64,000 bases of DNA, taken from the NCBI RefSeq assembly GCF_048128805.1, contig NC_136000.1, forward strand, positions 26,228,359 to 26,292,358. The letters are read 5' to 3'. The DNA is from Centroberyx gerrardi. Lineage: Eukaryota; Chordata; Actinopteri; Beryciformes; Berycidae. The notes beneath the pieces were generated by a model that saw only the letters and a list, made by a program, of their open reading frames with translations, did not search any database and had not been told where the DNA came from. Below, one piece after another: positions 9,914 through 23,300 of the stretch (the first letter of the stretch is position 1; each line of letters begins with the position of its first letter). The position numbers were made by a program, and so were the translations under genes.

Positions 9914-12900
9914 CACTCAAACTACCAGAATTCTATAACTACTAGAATGGCCATAGCGGTCATTCTGACCGTTCATACATTATTTGCATATAATTTCAAT
10001 AATCAATATACAATCTAAGAATAAGTGGATCTGTAATGTTAGGATAGGTAATAATAAACATCAGGACACAAAATTTAAATTCTATTGAATGTGAAAATGT
10101 ATTAGTTAATCGACAACCACAGAACCTGCTATTGTAATAACAGATACAAATTCGAATTAGATCAATATTCTATTATTTTCTTTGTAAAATAAAAACAAGT
10201 TCATTCATCCTTGAAACAATAACTTATAAAAACATCACCAATATGCATTTCAATGCATAGTAAAAACCTTTATGGACACGTATGAAACGCATATACCCCA
10301 AAATGGCCAAAACAGTCAATCTGACGGTCACAGGAAAAGAATATGAAAATTCGCGAAACTGCGGGAAAATGAACTGATTTAGAAAGCAATATTTGTTTTA
10401 GTGAGTAAAAATATCATACTGTAAAATTATAATGAAAATATCATGCTGTAAAATCATAATGAAAGTATTAGTATCTAAGTGGGCTCACTTGAACAAGGCA
10501 TCGGGTTGTTTTGGGAGCAAACACCGTGCATCAATTTCACTGACGCTTGTGGATCAATTACTCACAGTCAACACAGGTAATCTCCACCTTCCATGTGCAG
10601 CTCCCACACACTACCTTGTGACATTTGTCACAAGTGTCCTTTGTTTTGTTTTTCTTGCAGTTTCTCCGCACTTGGCACTGCCTTCTCCTCTCCATCTGCT
10701 GCTGCTCCTGCCTGGATCCTGGCTCTCGCACCATCAGGTGTGTGGCTTTTGCTCTCATGTGGTCGGAGCGAACTTCATTTGCGAGTTGCATTATGAAGTT
10801 CCTCCGTGACATCCTCTCATTGATGCATTTCTTGAACAGGATGGAAGCATTTATCGCAGCCAGGTCAAGGATATTAAAACACCGCCACTGGCCATCTACG
10901 TGTGGGTGCTTTCACTGAGTATTTCCTCGTCATTTGATCTAGCACATCTACTCCGACCTTGGTTCTGTTGTAGTATGTGATTGTCTCTGGTTTAGACTTT
11001 TGGCCACTTCTGATGGCAACAGCTGTGTGGACAGTGCTGAGAATGCAGATGTTTCTCCTTGCATTGCATTGATACACTGTTAAGCAGTGTCACTTTTCAG
11101 AACCTTTGTGGTGAACAGCGCCCTTTGCTCCTTTACGCATGGAGGGAGCTCTCATCTGCTCTTATTTACTGTGCCAACCAGGCTGGTTTTCTTGGCCTGT
11201 AGTGCCTTGGCCAGTTCGAGGGAAGTCAAAAAGTTGTCAGTGGTGATGTTCCTCCCCTTCCCCGGTAAGGCTCAACCATTTTCAACACCATGCTGTCTCC
11301 TAGTCGCTGACCTGGCCTCCGTGTCTTGTCTTTGCCCAGATATGGTGCACCGTTCACCATATATTTGGTATCGATGTCAGCAGCGAGCCAGAACTTTATA
11401 CCGAATTTATTGGGTTTGCTTGCTATATACTGGATGAAGCTGCACCTTGCTTTTGTCGGGAAGAGCTGCTCATCAACAGTTATGTCGGCACCGGGCTTGT
11501 AGCAAGCGATGCTGTTCTGGACAAATTTCTCCCAAACCTCGGTCACCAGGGCAAACTCTTGTAGGCGTGTGCGTCTGGTCTCCCTTTTGTCGAAACGCAG
11601 GAATCGCATGATTTCCTGGAATCTGTTTCGGGACATGGTCTCCTTGAAAAATGCATAGCCCCAGTCGGCCGACCAAAAGCTCACCAAGTCCATGCTTTTT
11701 CCACCTTGCGTGCCACGAATGGAGATTAGAGCAATGAAGGCCTTTAGCTCACCGACTGTCATATCCCATGAGCTGTCCTCCTTGACTCTGTGTGCCTCAG
11801 CAACGGTGCAGTCCCTGATGTGCTGCAACATACCATCATCAACCAAACACAGAAAAGCAGTGAGGGCATCTTCAATGTTGCGCTTGACATGCGCTGTGGG
11901 GCCTGCAGCTTCTGTCATGCCATTTTGACTTTGTCGCCTTCCTCTATTTTCACCCCACTGTATAACCGTTTCATGCCTCTCTGCTGAAGGTGGATTTAGT
12001 GAGACAGCTCCTTCATCCAGTGGCGGGCTGAGTGCTCTTGTGGTTGGCACAGCAGGCACAGCTGATGATTTGGGATTTTGCACTGTCGCCAAAAAATTAT
12101 AGCCTAATTAGTTTGTTTTATTTCATGAAATATCAATCTTATCAGGGCTAATATTAGCCTATGTATATGTATATGTATATGTATATGAATCAGCCTAACA
12201 TACCTGGAACATTAGCAGATGGAATGACAGCAGATGCAGAATTGGAAGTGTCCAGCCGGCTTTTTTTTACAAGGGGGAATTATCTCTGAATCACTCTCAG
12301 AGCCAGTGTCAGATGAACTTTCAAGAGATCAGGAGACATCACTATCCGAACCTGCTCCGCCATCAGACTCACCCTCACCAAGGCTCTGAAGCAAGGCTAA
12401 AGCCTCTGTGGCATTCATTCTCCTTCTTGCTGACATTTCGTTCTGATATTCTATTTCTGTTCAATTTCATCTGATCCTAATTTACTCTATTCTGCCCTTT
12501 TCAGTGCTATTGTTTATTTGATTCAAACGTATTGTCTTCAATTATTTCAATTTGGTTTTAGGCTGGAAAGCTTTCTATCCTCCTTGGTTTTAGCTATGCA
12601 ATAGTAAAAAAAACCAACTAGAATAAATAGTTGCTAGGCAACGGTGACGCAGATCTTCAAGAGCGGGAAAAAGTAGCAAACACTGAAATTATACACCGTC
12701 TATAATGCATACGGTCAATATGACCGTTATGGCCATTCAAGGTAGAAATACTCAGAACTCTTTTGTGTTTTGTAATTTTAATAAAATAACAATGTTAGAA
12801 TAAAATATACACACATTTAGGAAAAGTCAGGGTCCTATAGTTACATGGGTTTTATTTCAACAAAGTTATTACATTGCAAAATTTTTAAACGGTCAAAATG

Positions 12901-12921
12901 ACTGCCTTGGTAGTTCTAGTG
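9914..12921 (-). mobile_element. piggyBac transposon (3.0 kb) with TTAA target site
   Basis: TTAA at 9910-9913 and 12922-12925; terminal repeats CACT..AACTACCA at both ends, with inner inverted repeats around GGCCATA/ACGGTCA. Nested in an intron of hAT 3. Its transposase reads on the minus strand. Confidence 0.92.
10558..12436 (-). pseudogene. piggyBac (PGBD-like) transposase, disrupted
   Basis: Cut-and-paste transposase. The acidic N-terminus begins at 12436 (MSARRRMNATEALALLQSLG) and has an in-frame stop near 12330. A probable intron spans about 12204..12088. The main block is 12092..11226, with DITVDEQLFPTKARC (first catalytic Asp) and ADIDTKYMVNGAPYLGK. After a frame change come TTDNFFTSLELAKALQ (second Asp), then GVDVLDQMTRKYSV (11077..10874), and a C-terminal cysteine-rich zinc domain (CDKCHKVVCGSC, 10812..10558). 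Several stops and frameshifts make it inactive. Confidence 0.88.
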
Positions 12922-14399
12922 TTAAGTGTACTTGAACCCACTATAGTGACAAGACATCAAAAGTTAGTGAACAGTTTGTTTATAAAAAATATAGTTATGT
13001 GTTTTTTTTTATATGACTATATTATATGACTCATAGGCCTACTTCATTTCAATGAAGTCTAAAATGAATTTACTATCTTTTTCCTAGTAAACCAGAAGAA
13101 AGAGCAGGATGAAGCACTTGTGGATATGATAGTGAAGGATTCCCAGCCTTTCTCTGTTGGCCGTGGTGACCATGGATTCAGAGATTTTGTGGCAAAGCTT
13201 GACCCCACATACACTCTACCATCAAGGCAGGCTCTGAAGACCATGGTGGAGAAAAAATATGAAGAGCATTAAACGAAAGGCCAAGGCAGAAATGCAGAGG
13301 GTGGAGGGTGTGAGCCTAACCTCGGATATGTGGATCTCCATTAATATGGATTGGTCATTGAAGTGGCCATTTCCCAAAGTCCACACAGCTGAGAATATCG
13401 ATGAAACTAAGAGGTCCCTCATTGAGGAGTGGGGTATTGAAGGCAAGGTAAAACGCCTATTTACAGATGCAGAATCAAACATGATTGCTGCCAACAATTT
13501 AATACTTCAGCATGTTGTTTGCCTAGCACAAGTCCTTAAAAAAATCCACTTGTAAAAAAAATCCACTGATCTAACTTCTGGCCTTGAAGACATTAGAACA
13601 AAGGCAAGAAAGTTGGTTACCTATTTCAAGACCAGCACTACAGCAAAGGAAAGGCTGAGGCAAATGCAGGAGCAAAATAGACCACCCTGTAATGAAACTC
13701 ATCCTGGAGGTTTGTATATTTATGATTCTGCAGTGCTTATATAAAGAGAGGCAGCCAGTGGGGGCAGCTCTCACTACACTCAGATGTGAACAGATGTGGC
13801 TCCTCTGACCTCTGAAAATTATGAAACCATTGCAGAGTGTTTAAGAGTGGTTGCTCCATTCCAAGTGGCCATTGAGGAACTTTCCAAGGAGAAGAGCGTC
13901 TCTGGTTCAAAGGTCATTCCTCTAATCAAAATGCTACGCTACAAAGTAAATGAAATACTGCCACAGATCACCAACAACAGAGCAACACAGCTGGGGCAGA
14001 ACCTGTCTAGAATCCTTAATGACAAATTTTCAGGTCTTGAGTCCATGAGTGTGTTGACACTTGCAATGTTGCTGGATCCAAGATTTAAAACTCTTGGCTT
14101 TCACAACCAAATACAGGCCCAAGCAGCAATCTGCTGACTAACATCAGAGTGCACAGCACTGATCAGAGACACACCACAGGACACATCTACAGACATCTAC
14201 AGACCATCCCTCCACATCTCAACAGACACCCAGCCAATCAGCTCGGCCTGACCCAGCATAAAAAAACCTTTAAACTGCATCCTCCACAGGTATTTGTTTG
14301 TTATAAATTGTTCATTCATGATATACAGCCCAAAGTGAGTAAAAGGAGGAAACAAATTTAAGTATTTATTTATCTTTTTCCATTTATATTTCTATTCAT

Positions 14400-14405
14400 T
14401 TTATT
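14400..14405 (-). terminator. AATAAA polyadenylation signal of the ancestral P450 3' end
   Basis: On the minus strand AATAAA lies about 60 nt past the old TGA stop. It remains downstream of the MITE. Confidence 0.45.
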
Positions 14406-14473
14406 ACATACATTTGTGATTATTGACACAGGAATCCCTCCATACTCTGTCTCCAGATTTCCTCACTTGGCGG

Positions 14474-15549
14474 TAGGGCTGCAAGATTCTGGATAAAATG
14501 AGAATCTCGATTTTCTTGCTTAGAATTGAGATCATGATTCTCTCTCACGATTTTTAAGCAAAACAATTTTTAATATATTTTTTTACTGCACTCTTTTGCC
14601 TGATACAGACAGAAACAACAAAAAATATGATAATGCCTGTAATGGGACTGTCACATCAACTTTGCGGGTCAAATGGGCTTCAGACAGTACACACACACAA
14701 TGTAATTATAGACTAAATTCCAATGAAATTTTAATTTAATTAACGATATAAACTTCTCCAATCTCCAGCTGGTTTATTCCGCCATACATTTCATTCTGCG
14801 CACACAGCAGCACAGTGCAGCATTAAGTATAGCCTTAGTTACAGGAGTCTTTGGGAAATTACCTGGCTTCCTGAATCCTGAATTTTTTTTTTCGGGTTGC
14901 AGATCGGTTTCGGGTCATTGTTTTATGTGTATGAAAATGGGTCGGGTGGGTTCGGATATGTGTATGTGTCGGATCGGGTGGTCGCGGGTTGAAAAAAACC
15001 TGACCGGCGCATCACTACTGTAAACAGTAACCTGATAATTCCTAATCTGCTGCCCTACAAACGTTAACGGTAGGTAGCATCATTACCTTGTGGTATTTAA
15101 GTAGTTTAATTGATAATCGTGTGGCAATGCATTGAATTGAATTGAGCTCAACACACGCGCTGTCGGCCTGTCAAAGATATGAGCTTGTTTTTTAACAGAC
15201 AAAACAGCTTAATTCAAACGCTTGATGAATCCAACACTTATAAAAACAATTAACTTACATCTCTCTTCTTCTTTTATTTAGAACACAACCTTTGAACAAG
15301 TGTTTTCCCGTGTGTGTCTACTGTTTTCCATTATGTCTCTCTCTGGAGTTGTTTTCCTTTCTGCCCGTTCTGCATTTGTGCGCATTTTGTCACGTGGTGA
15401 AACGGTGTTGTCACTTGTTAGGAGCGCTTCATTTGATGCAACAGATGTCCCTGATGAACATGCGACAGAATCGTTGTCATTTAGAAATGAGATCGCATAG
15501 AGGTATGAATCGAGATCGCGATTTTAATACGATTAATCGTGCAGCCCTA
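14474..15549. mobile_element. hAT-like MITE (1,076 bp) at the P450 stop codon
   Basis: Ends TAGGGCTGCA / TGCAGCCCTA, flanked by the 8-bp duplication CTTGGCGG at 14466-14473 and 15550-15557. Non-autonomous, no transposase. It provides the TAG stop of the P450 and about 1 kb of new 3' UTR. Minus-strand AATAAA motifs inside (15273-15278, 14773-14778) could cause earlier polyadenylation. Confidence 0.92.
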
Positions 15550-15734
15550 CTTGGCGGCCCTGATTTGGACCTTCATGCGGTAAGGTTTGGGGGTCAGAGT
15601 GACCCCAAAGACCGGAGTGTAGTCTGGCTGTCCTGCGTCCTCTGGCCAGGTGAACTGGAACCTCCTCAGCAGAGTCACCAAGATGAGGAAGAGCTCCATA
15701 CGAGCCAGGCCCTCTCCAAGACACATACGGGGAC
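15547..15734 (-). CDS. P450 exon 9 (haem-thiolate exon); stop codon inside a transposon
   Basis: Starts by completing the glycine of FSAG and reads [15 protein letters not shown] and on to MKVQIRAAK. The Cys of RMCLG is the haem ligand. The stop TAG (15549-15547) is the first three bases of a hAT-like MITE. The pre-insertion stop TGA survives at 14465-14463, beyond the other copy of the 8-bp target duplication. Confidence 0.92.
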
Positions 15735-18700
15735 CTGGGAAGTAAGACAAACAACAAATTTAACTACAACTATTTGGCTAGACCCTCCCCCAAACACCTA
15801 GATAACCAGAGAGTCCTTTGGTAGGAACACCTGGGGCATACAGGTAACTGGCAAGTCCAATATTGAAAATGTTGAAAATTTGAAACATGGTGGCAGTGTG
15901 GACCAGTGGTGAGAGAAACTGTCCCATAACTGAATTGTCACAGGTTACAGGCGCTGTGTCCATCAAATGTCTTGTCAAAGTGTCCTGGACCTAGAACTCA
16001 GGATCATTGGTCTAACAACAGATTTTTGGATGGCACATGCAGTACTGCCATATGACTATATATCTCTTTTGCATTCCTATGCTCTGGACTAATCTATGCC
16101 TCAGCTTGCACAATTTGTGATCTGCACATATTTCTGTACATTCTATGCATGAGTCAGTACATATGCTCAGTATGTTCTCCTGCTGTTATTTTGCAAATCC
16201 TGTATACATGCTGTTATTCATATATTTCATTCAGACTTTTCTTTCATAAATTTCTTAACACATTCTAGTGTTGTAATGATTGATTGTTTTACGTTTAATA
16301 CCCCGCTGTATCCTTCTTTATATTCTATTTTTCTGTGTTGCCTCCTATTCCTGTTTGCTGGTGCAACAATCCCAACTTTCACAAGGGATCATATAGGTGT
16401 CAACCACAGAAACTCATCTTACCTAACCTTTGGGGAATCTATCCCCTATTGACTGCAGTTCAGTAGCCTAGCAAGCTAATGATGAGGTGTAGCAAGAGGG
16501 GAAAAGTGTCCATTAGGGCCCCTATGCTTTGAAATGACCTTCCTGAGGGGATCAGGTGTTAGTGGTGGTAATATCTTATCTCTGCAATGTTCCTACATTG
16601 TTCAAAGATAATCAAAGATAACTACATAACTTGTAATCCCTATACTCCTAATCTCTTGAAGGTACAGGCGTGGTGTACAGAGATAAAGGACTGGACCCAA
16701 ATGACTTCCTGGCCATTCAGAGATCTTCAGAGATCACAGGCTAATGGTGTCTAGGCCTTCATCATCTGGTCCTAGGCTTTGAAAAACCCTGCCTGAGGAG
16801 CTTGGGCAGGCAAAATCTGTGTTATCTTAAAACGCACTCTTATTTGAAGTATTATTCAAATGTATTTGTACGTATTTTATTAAGCCGACGTGTTTAATTC
16901 TCATGTAATTGTATGCTGAAATTTATGTCTTGCATTTTTATTGTTTCTTATTGGCTTTTACTTATTATTGTTATATTGTTTGTAAAGCACTTTGTAATAG
17001 TCAAAATAATAATAGTATATAATATTTATCCTTAGTTATCATTACTGTATTACAATTCTTTGACAAGTCATCATGGTAGAGTGGGGAAAACTCTTTAAAA
17101 TCTAGGGAGGGATTTAAAATAATACAGAAAATGTTGCTTGTAACCTCTATGTTTACATTCTCTTAGTGAGTTCTTTCTGAAAGAGCTGCTGTTTGCTGAA
17201 CTGAAAACACAGCGGGAAACAGCTTTGTGCCTGAGGATCCTGCTCTCGTACCTGCAGAGAAAGGCATGAAGGCCTCTGGCTTCACAAATTCTCCCTGGTC
17301 GTTGAGGAAGTTTTCAGGGTTGAAGTCGTGGGGATACTTCCACTGTCCCTCCTCATACAGCACTGAGGTCAGGTTAGGGATGATCATTGTACCCTGAGGA
17401 CAAAATGGGATGAACAAGGGAGGGACATAGAGGGAGGCAGAAACAATATTCAGAAATGGAGAACTATATAATCTTATTTTTACCTCACTTCCTTTGCAAA
17501 TAAACTATTTTGCTACATCTGATACTAACTGACTAAACACATAAAATGGCTGTCATGAATGTGATGCATTATTGGATAGACAACTGTGTTTTACATCTTA
17601 ACTTTCCCTTCCTTATGGCATTTACTTTTCCAAATGTAGCCGTACAGTAAGGTTTCTTCCCAAAACACACTACTGTATTGTATAATGCCAAAACGCTCTA
17701 TAACACCAGTCAGTCACCCCTTACCCTGGGTATGGAGTATCCCATGAGCTCTGTGTCTTTAGTGGTGCAGTGGAAGACACTGAGAGGAACAGTGTTGGCT
17801 ATCCTCTGGACCTCATGGATCATAGCCTGCATGGACAGAGATAGCCATTAGACATCATGTTCTTATGCTTTTTCAGCCTGGGACACAAAGTCGCTCACCC
17901 AGGAACCCAGACACATAAAAGCACACAGATATACTTGTTATATGGGAACCCACCAGCAATATGCTCACAACCAAAAGTGATTTCTTGAAAGTAGGCAAGA
18001 AAGACTGGTCACAAAGGTTTGGTCACCAGCAGTTACTACAATGAATCCCCAAATTAGAAAGTGGTATCAAACCTATTAGCAATTTTATGTTCCCAAGCTC
18101 TTCCTAAGTGCCTCTAATATAAAGTAGACTACATAAAATAATGTGACTCCAATGGGTTACTAGTCTAAAATGGGGTTGATTTGGTTCAATTAGTGTACAT
18201 ACAGAAAAGTGTAATAGGATGTGCAGTATTTCCACATCTAGTGATAACCCTTTTTCATGAAAAGTAGGCTACCCTAAATAGAACCCCAGCATGGATTGAT
18301 TCTCTCATATGCCATTTAATGGTTGTTTATAGAGTTTGTGTAATGCTCTACCCATTGTGCTACACAGAAGCACGTGCACATGAAATATCAAAATGAAACT
18401 ATTCTGAGAAATCTATCTAATAATGTACCTGCATGTAGGGCATGTTGTGTCGGTCTTCAAAACTGGGCTGATCCTTCCCGTCCAACACCTGGTCTATCTC
18501 CTGCTGACAACGCTCTGAAAGAAAGAAAGAAAGAAAGAAAGAGAGAAAGAGAGGATGTTGATTTTTAACATCAGATGTTGCAGTCCACAAATAAGATTTT
18601 AAACTAACATGAAGAAGGCACTGACAAGACAGGACAAGAGAAGTGAGAGTCTGTGAAAGCTAAACCCATATAGAGATGGAAAGATGATGGAATGACATGT

Positions 18701-18989
18701 CACACGATAGAACGATAGATAGAATCATAGAAAGATAGGTAGAGCCATAGAATGATAGATAGCACAACAGATAAAATCCTAGAACAATAGAGCAATAGAT
18801 AGAACAGTTGAACAATATATATAACACCAGACAGAACAGGTAAAATTGTAGAATGATAGAATGAAAGACAAAATGACAGAACAATAGATAGTGAAAAAAC
18901 AATGCAACAAATGATACAAAAATGGATAAAACAAACAGAACAAATGATTTATAGAACAATAGAACAAATATTAGATAGTACAATAGATG

Positions 18990-19020
<31 letters not shown>

Positions 19021-20322
19021 ACTACTGAACAAATGACAGAATGAACCAACGACAGAACAACAGCACAATATATATATATATATATGTATATATACAGTAT
19101 ATATATTGTGCTATTGTTCTGTGCTATTGTATAGTTTGATTTCGACCTTCGAAATCACAAGCAAGTTCACGATTCTCAGAGTATTTTTTTTCTCTCCACC
19201 CCTGCCTACTTGCACGTGTCTGAAGAAAAAAAACAAAACACTTCAATGACGACACAGCGTAGCTGCTCGAGAGCGCCCGTTCTATATGTCACTACAGCGC
19301 CCAAGAGCGCCCATCATTTCTAAATCGTTTAAAATGTACCAAAAACTGAAAATCAAGTTATCAGCTTTGTTTTATATATACTTCAAGTTGTCATCGATGA
19401 ACTGGAACTGGAAAATACTGTATATCTGGTGACACTGAGACGTTTGATTTTCCCCGGGTTTAGTCGTCCTCCACCGGTAACGTTAGATCTAAAAATGGCT
19501 TCGCTGGCTAAGCGTCACGCTTTTAAAACCTTCTGGAAGCTGTCAGATTGTGCTGTGAGACAGAACCTGACCCGCCGTATGTAGTGGAAAGTTACGAAGA
19601 CATTGTGAGTTGAAGTCTTTTGATCGAAATCGCTTGTTCTTGCTTGATAAAACAAGACACAAGATCACCTTCACTAAACAGCGGGACCTACCTGCTCTCA
19701 CCGCCGGAGACGGACACTGTTTTCCAGGAGGCAGTGCGCCGAAGAGTCGGTAGGAGGACTGGCCGGGTCGCAGCGACTTTTATCCATATAAGTTTGCCCA
19801 CTTTTTCCATATTTGTTTGGCAACTATTATTGTCTGATCTTATTACTGTGTGGGCTGAAGTGCTGAAGGTTTTGTATGTATTTTGAAAGCTTATCGTTAG
19901 CCAAGATAGGAAGGATCTGTTTTGTTGTCATACTGTGAATGACACTGAAGTAAGGAGACGCCCTGAATCGCCTTGCCATGTATTTGGTACCAAGTTAAAG
20001 GGAAAGTTGTGTTTTTTTAAATGGAAAAACTTTGAAAAAGAATTGACCATATGGCCTTAGTGTGGTACATTCCAAAAAAAAAAAAATATGGCAGTTATAT
20101 CACACTTTCAAACCATCTTTTTAAAGAAGAATTTGAAAATGTAAATGACAGTTGTCAGGGCATAAAACCAATGATCTGTTGATCTTTACAAATCAAGACT
20201 CAATAGTCTAACAATGGCATAGCCGTCAGTGCTGAAAAAAAAAAACTGTTTAAATCGAATCGAATCGTGACCTTAAAATCGAAAGTCAAATCAAATCGTG
20301 GATTTGGAGAATCGTGACACCC

Positions 20323-20368
<46 letters not shown>

Positions 20369-23300
20369 GACAGATACATACGTACATACATACGAACGTA
20401 CACACACTTACCCTGTATGTGCGGGTGGGTCATAAGGTAGAGGAAGCCAGTGAGCAGGGTGTTGGAGGTGGTGTCGGTCCCAGCAAAGTGAAGATCCAGA
20501 ACATACGTGATCAGTTGATCCTCAGAAAAGGAAGAGCCGTCGTCTCCTCTCTGGAAAGAGCAGAGAGATCTTCCTCTGTGTTTTCTATAGTTTATGGAAT
20601 CTATAGAGTTTTCTATAAAGGCCTGGGAAATATGCTCTGTTTTTAAAGTGTATGTATCTAGTGCTGAAACGATGACTCGGTTAATCGATCGACAAGAGAT
20701 AAAGAGATTATAATTTGGATAATTTTTAACCATTTTTTTTATTTATCCAGTAAAACTACCAAAATTTGCTGGTTACAGCTTTGCTAAGATTTGCATGCTT
20801 TTCTTCATTTCATATTGTTATAAAATGAATACTGGTCAGACTAAATAAGTAATTTGAATTGAAAATGAAAATAATCGTTAGTTGCAGCCCTAATTGCTTC
20901 ACACACCTTATCCAGTTCGTCCAGATAGCAGTCTATGAAGTCTCGTGGTTTTCCAGGGACTCTGGTTTTCTTATGCTCACTTACCAGACGAGTTGAAAGT
21001 TTCTGGCAAACCTGAGAAAAAAATACGGTAAATACACAGTGTTTACAGTAGCAACACACCAATTATATATATTACAGAGATTTGTTTTTTCTTTTGACTT
21101 CAAATGCATATGTGTAGCGGGCTAAGTGTGTGAGGTCAGAGAGAAAAATTCCAATGTCCCTGCTTAAAATGGCCAAAAATTAATCTTAAAGGTTGACTTT
21201 TTGGGGCTTTTTCTTGGATACCACCAATATTGAATGTTTTCAACAGTTTATCCATTTTTTCCATGAACATTTACTACTTAATATTTCAAAAATGCAAACT
21301 GCATCCTCAAAAGGTGTACTATTTTTAAAGCTACACTAAGCGATTCTTTGACCACTAGAGGGTGACAGAAACCGCAGCACATTTTGTAAACACACACAGC
21401 AAAACTACTGGGCGAAGGAAGCCCTTAAAGAGTAACTAAACCCCACCAAAATCTGTGGTGAAGCCTGACACCTAATGGTGAAAAGTAGGGTACTGCACTG
21501 ACCATCTGCTATTGGCTGGTGTTTGTGCCAGGTGATGTCACCTTCCATGCCATCACCTGGCACAAAGACCAGCCAATAGCAGATGGCCTGTTCAGTACCC
21601 TACTTTTCACCTTTAGCTGTCAGGCTTCACCAAAGATTTGGGTTTGAGGTTTAGTTACTCTTTAAGGACAAACCGTGCATAAAGGCTAATGGCTAAAATA
21701 AACGTACCTACAGAGAAATATCTCCGGTTACCAGTCTCGCTTTGCCAGATTTCTCTCCCGCTGAAGGTTACATGTCCCACGATGACACGTGAAGAGGTAG
21801 GTAGCAAGTTTACTAGTTGAACAAGTTTACTCGCTCGCAATTCTGCCATTACCAGAATTTCTTTCAGGAGTGGGAGGGGGAGAGCGCCGCTTTCAAACAG
21901 CGAGGGAGGAGACAAGCTAGTTTTAAAAAAAGGAAAAGCTACGACTCGGGCCGAACCTGACAACAAGCTTTAGAAAAGAGGTGAAAACAGCAACACATCT
22001 GGCCCGCGTGTGTGGCTATTTGTTTATATCATTACGTCTCACGGAAATCTCCACATAGCACACGTTCAATCAAATTCAGTAGCATTCCTTATGAATTTAA
22101 TAATATTCCATAATAATTCGTTTTAAATTCATTTAAAGGCATACTGAGCAGGATTTTCCCCCTTGAAATAGCATAAACTCATGTAAAAATGATCCTACTC
22201 AATCATTACTTATGGCCCACTGGTAGTGTGTGACAGTGTGTGTGTCTGCAGAGAGCCGGCCTTCTGCCTGGATTTTCTTATTTCTGAATGTTTGGGACGT
22301 TTCTGGGCATCAGTCTTTTGGCAGTGGGTGTGTCCGGCTGCAACGAAAAACCATTGCTGAATCATTTTATATCTAAAAGCCACACCGGCTGCGGTAGCCG
22401 TCCAAACTCTAATATAGAGTAACTGCTCAGAGCTATAAGCGGAGTAGGGGTCAACAAGTTGTGTTTACAAGCCACAACCAGCAAAATCCTACTCAGTATG
22501 TCTTTAAACAATCATTTTCCTGGGTCATTATATGTCCACACGTGGTAAAATTAAAGTCCTCACGTTCCCCAGGCCCAGTGAACATACCTCCACGTTCTTA
22601 AAGGCCTTCATGAAGGGCAGCGGCAAGTGACGGATCATGGGAATAGAGTCATACAGCTGTAGGGAAAGATAAACCATTATTTCAGAATTGGCCCCCAATT
22701 TATCACTTGAATGGAAAGAGGTGAGAGAGATGACTACTGCTAATTTCTGTCTTCAACAACTGAGGTTGATATGGGCCAGATTCTGCCCAAGCTGAAAGTG
22801 TTATTCATATTTTGAGCTAAAATTATGTTTTTTCATTAACAGTTTTTTTTAAGGTCTGTACAAGAGTTGCTGTTGCTTTGGAAACAGTTGGTGGTGTGGG
22901 GCAGGCTTGTCTGTCCTTTTCACACAGGATGTTTAACAACTCTTTTTTTTTTTTTTTACAAATAGTCAACTATATTTGGATATACCATACTAATTTATCT
23001 TTGCTCTGCACTGTTGTTATAGGCTATAATATAGGCTAATTGTTTTACTTCAGAAATATTGTTCAAAAATAATATGTTGTGATTGATAATGCTATACCTC
23101 CTGATTAATTCATATCATACTTTCACTTTGATAGTGCTTAAAAGTAAAGTCTTGCTGGTTTTGACCTTCAGCACATCATCTTTCCATACTGCTTGTTGAT
23201 AAGAAAGACAAACATGCACAGGTATTAAGACTATTTAGGCAATATATTATAAAACGTGATCAATTTTAAACAGTGGCATTTGTCCCTTCATGTGTGAAGG

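Larger units (their letters stand above)
9639..14397 (+). mobile_element. Decayed BED-type hAT element 3, host of the piggyBac
   Basis: Plus-strand transposase debris related to hAT 1 and 2: BED exon 9751..9856 (SSMLRHYRAKHEW), exon 13096..13260 ([17 protein letters not shown] and LDPTYTLPSRQALKTM), then 13260..13560 ([18 protein letters not shown]) and 13796..14137 ([20 protein letters not shown]). Frames are broken in several places, and no terminal repeats or C-terminal dimerisation domain were found. Its left edge coincides with the duplication breakpoint at 9638. Confidence 0.75.
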
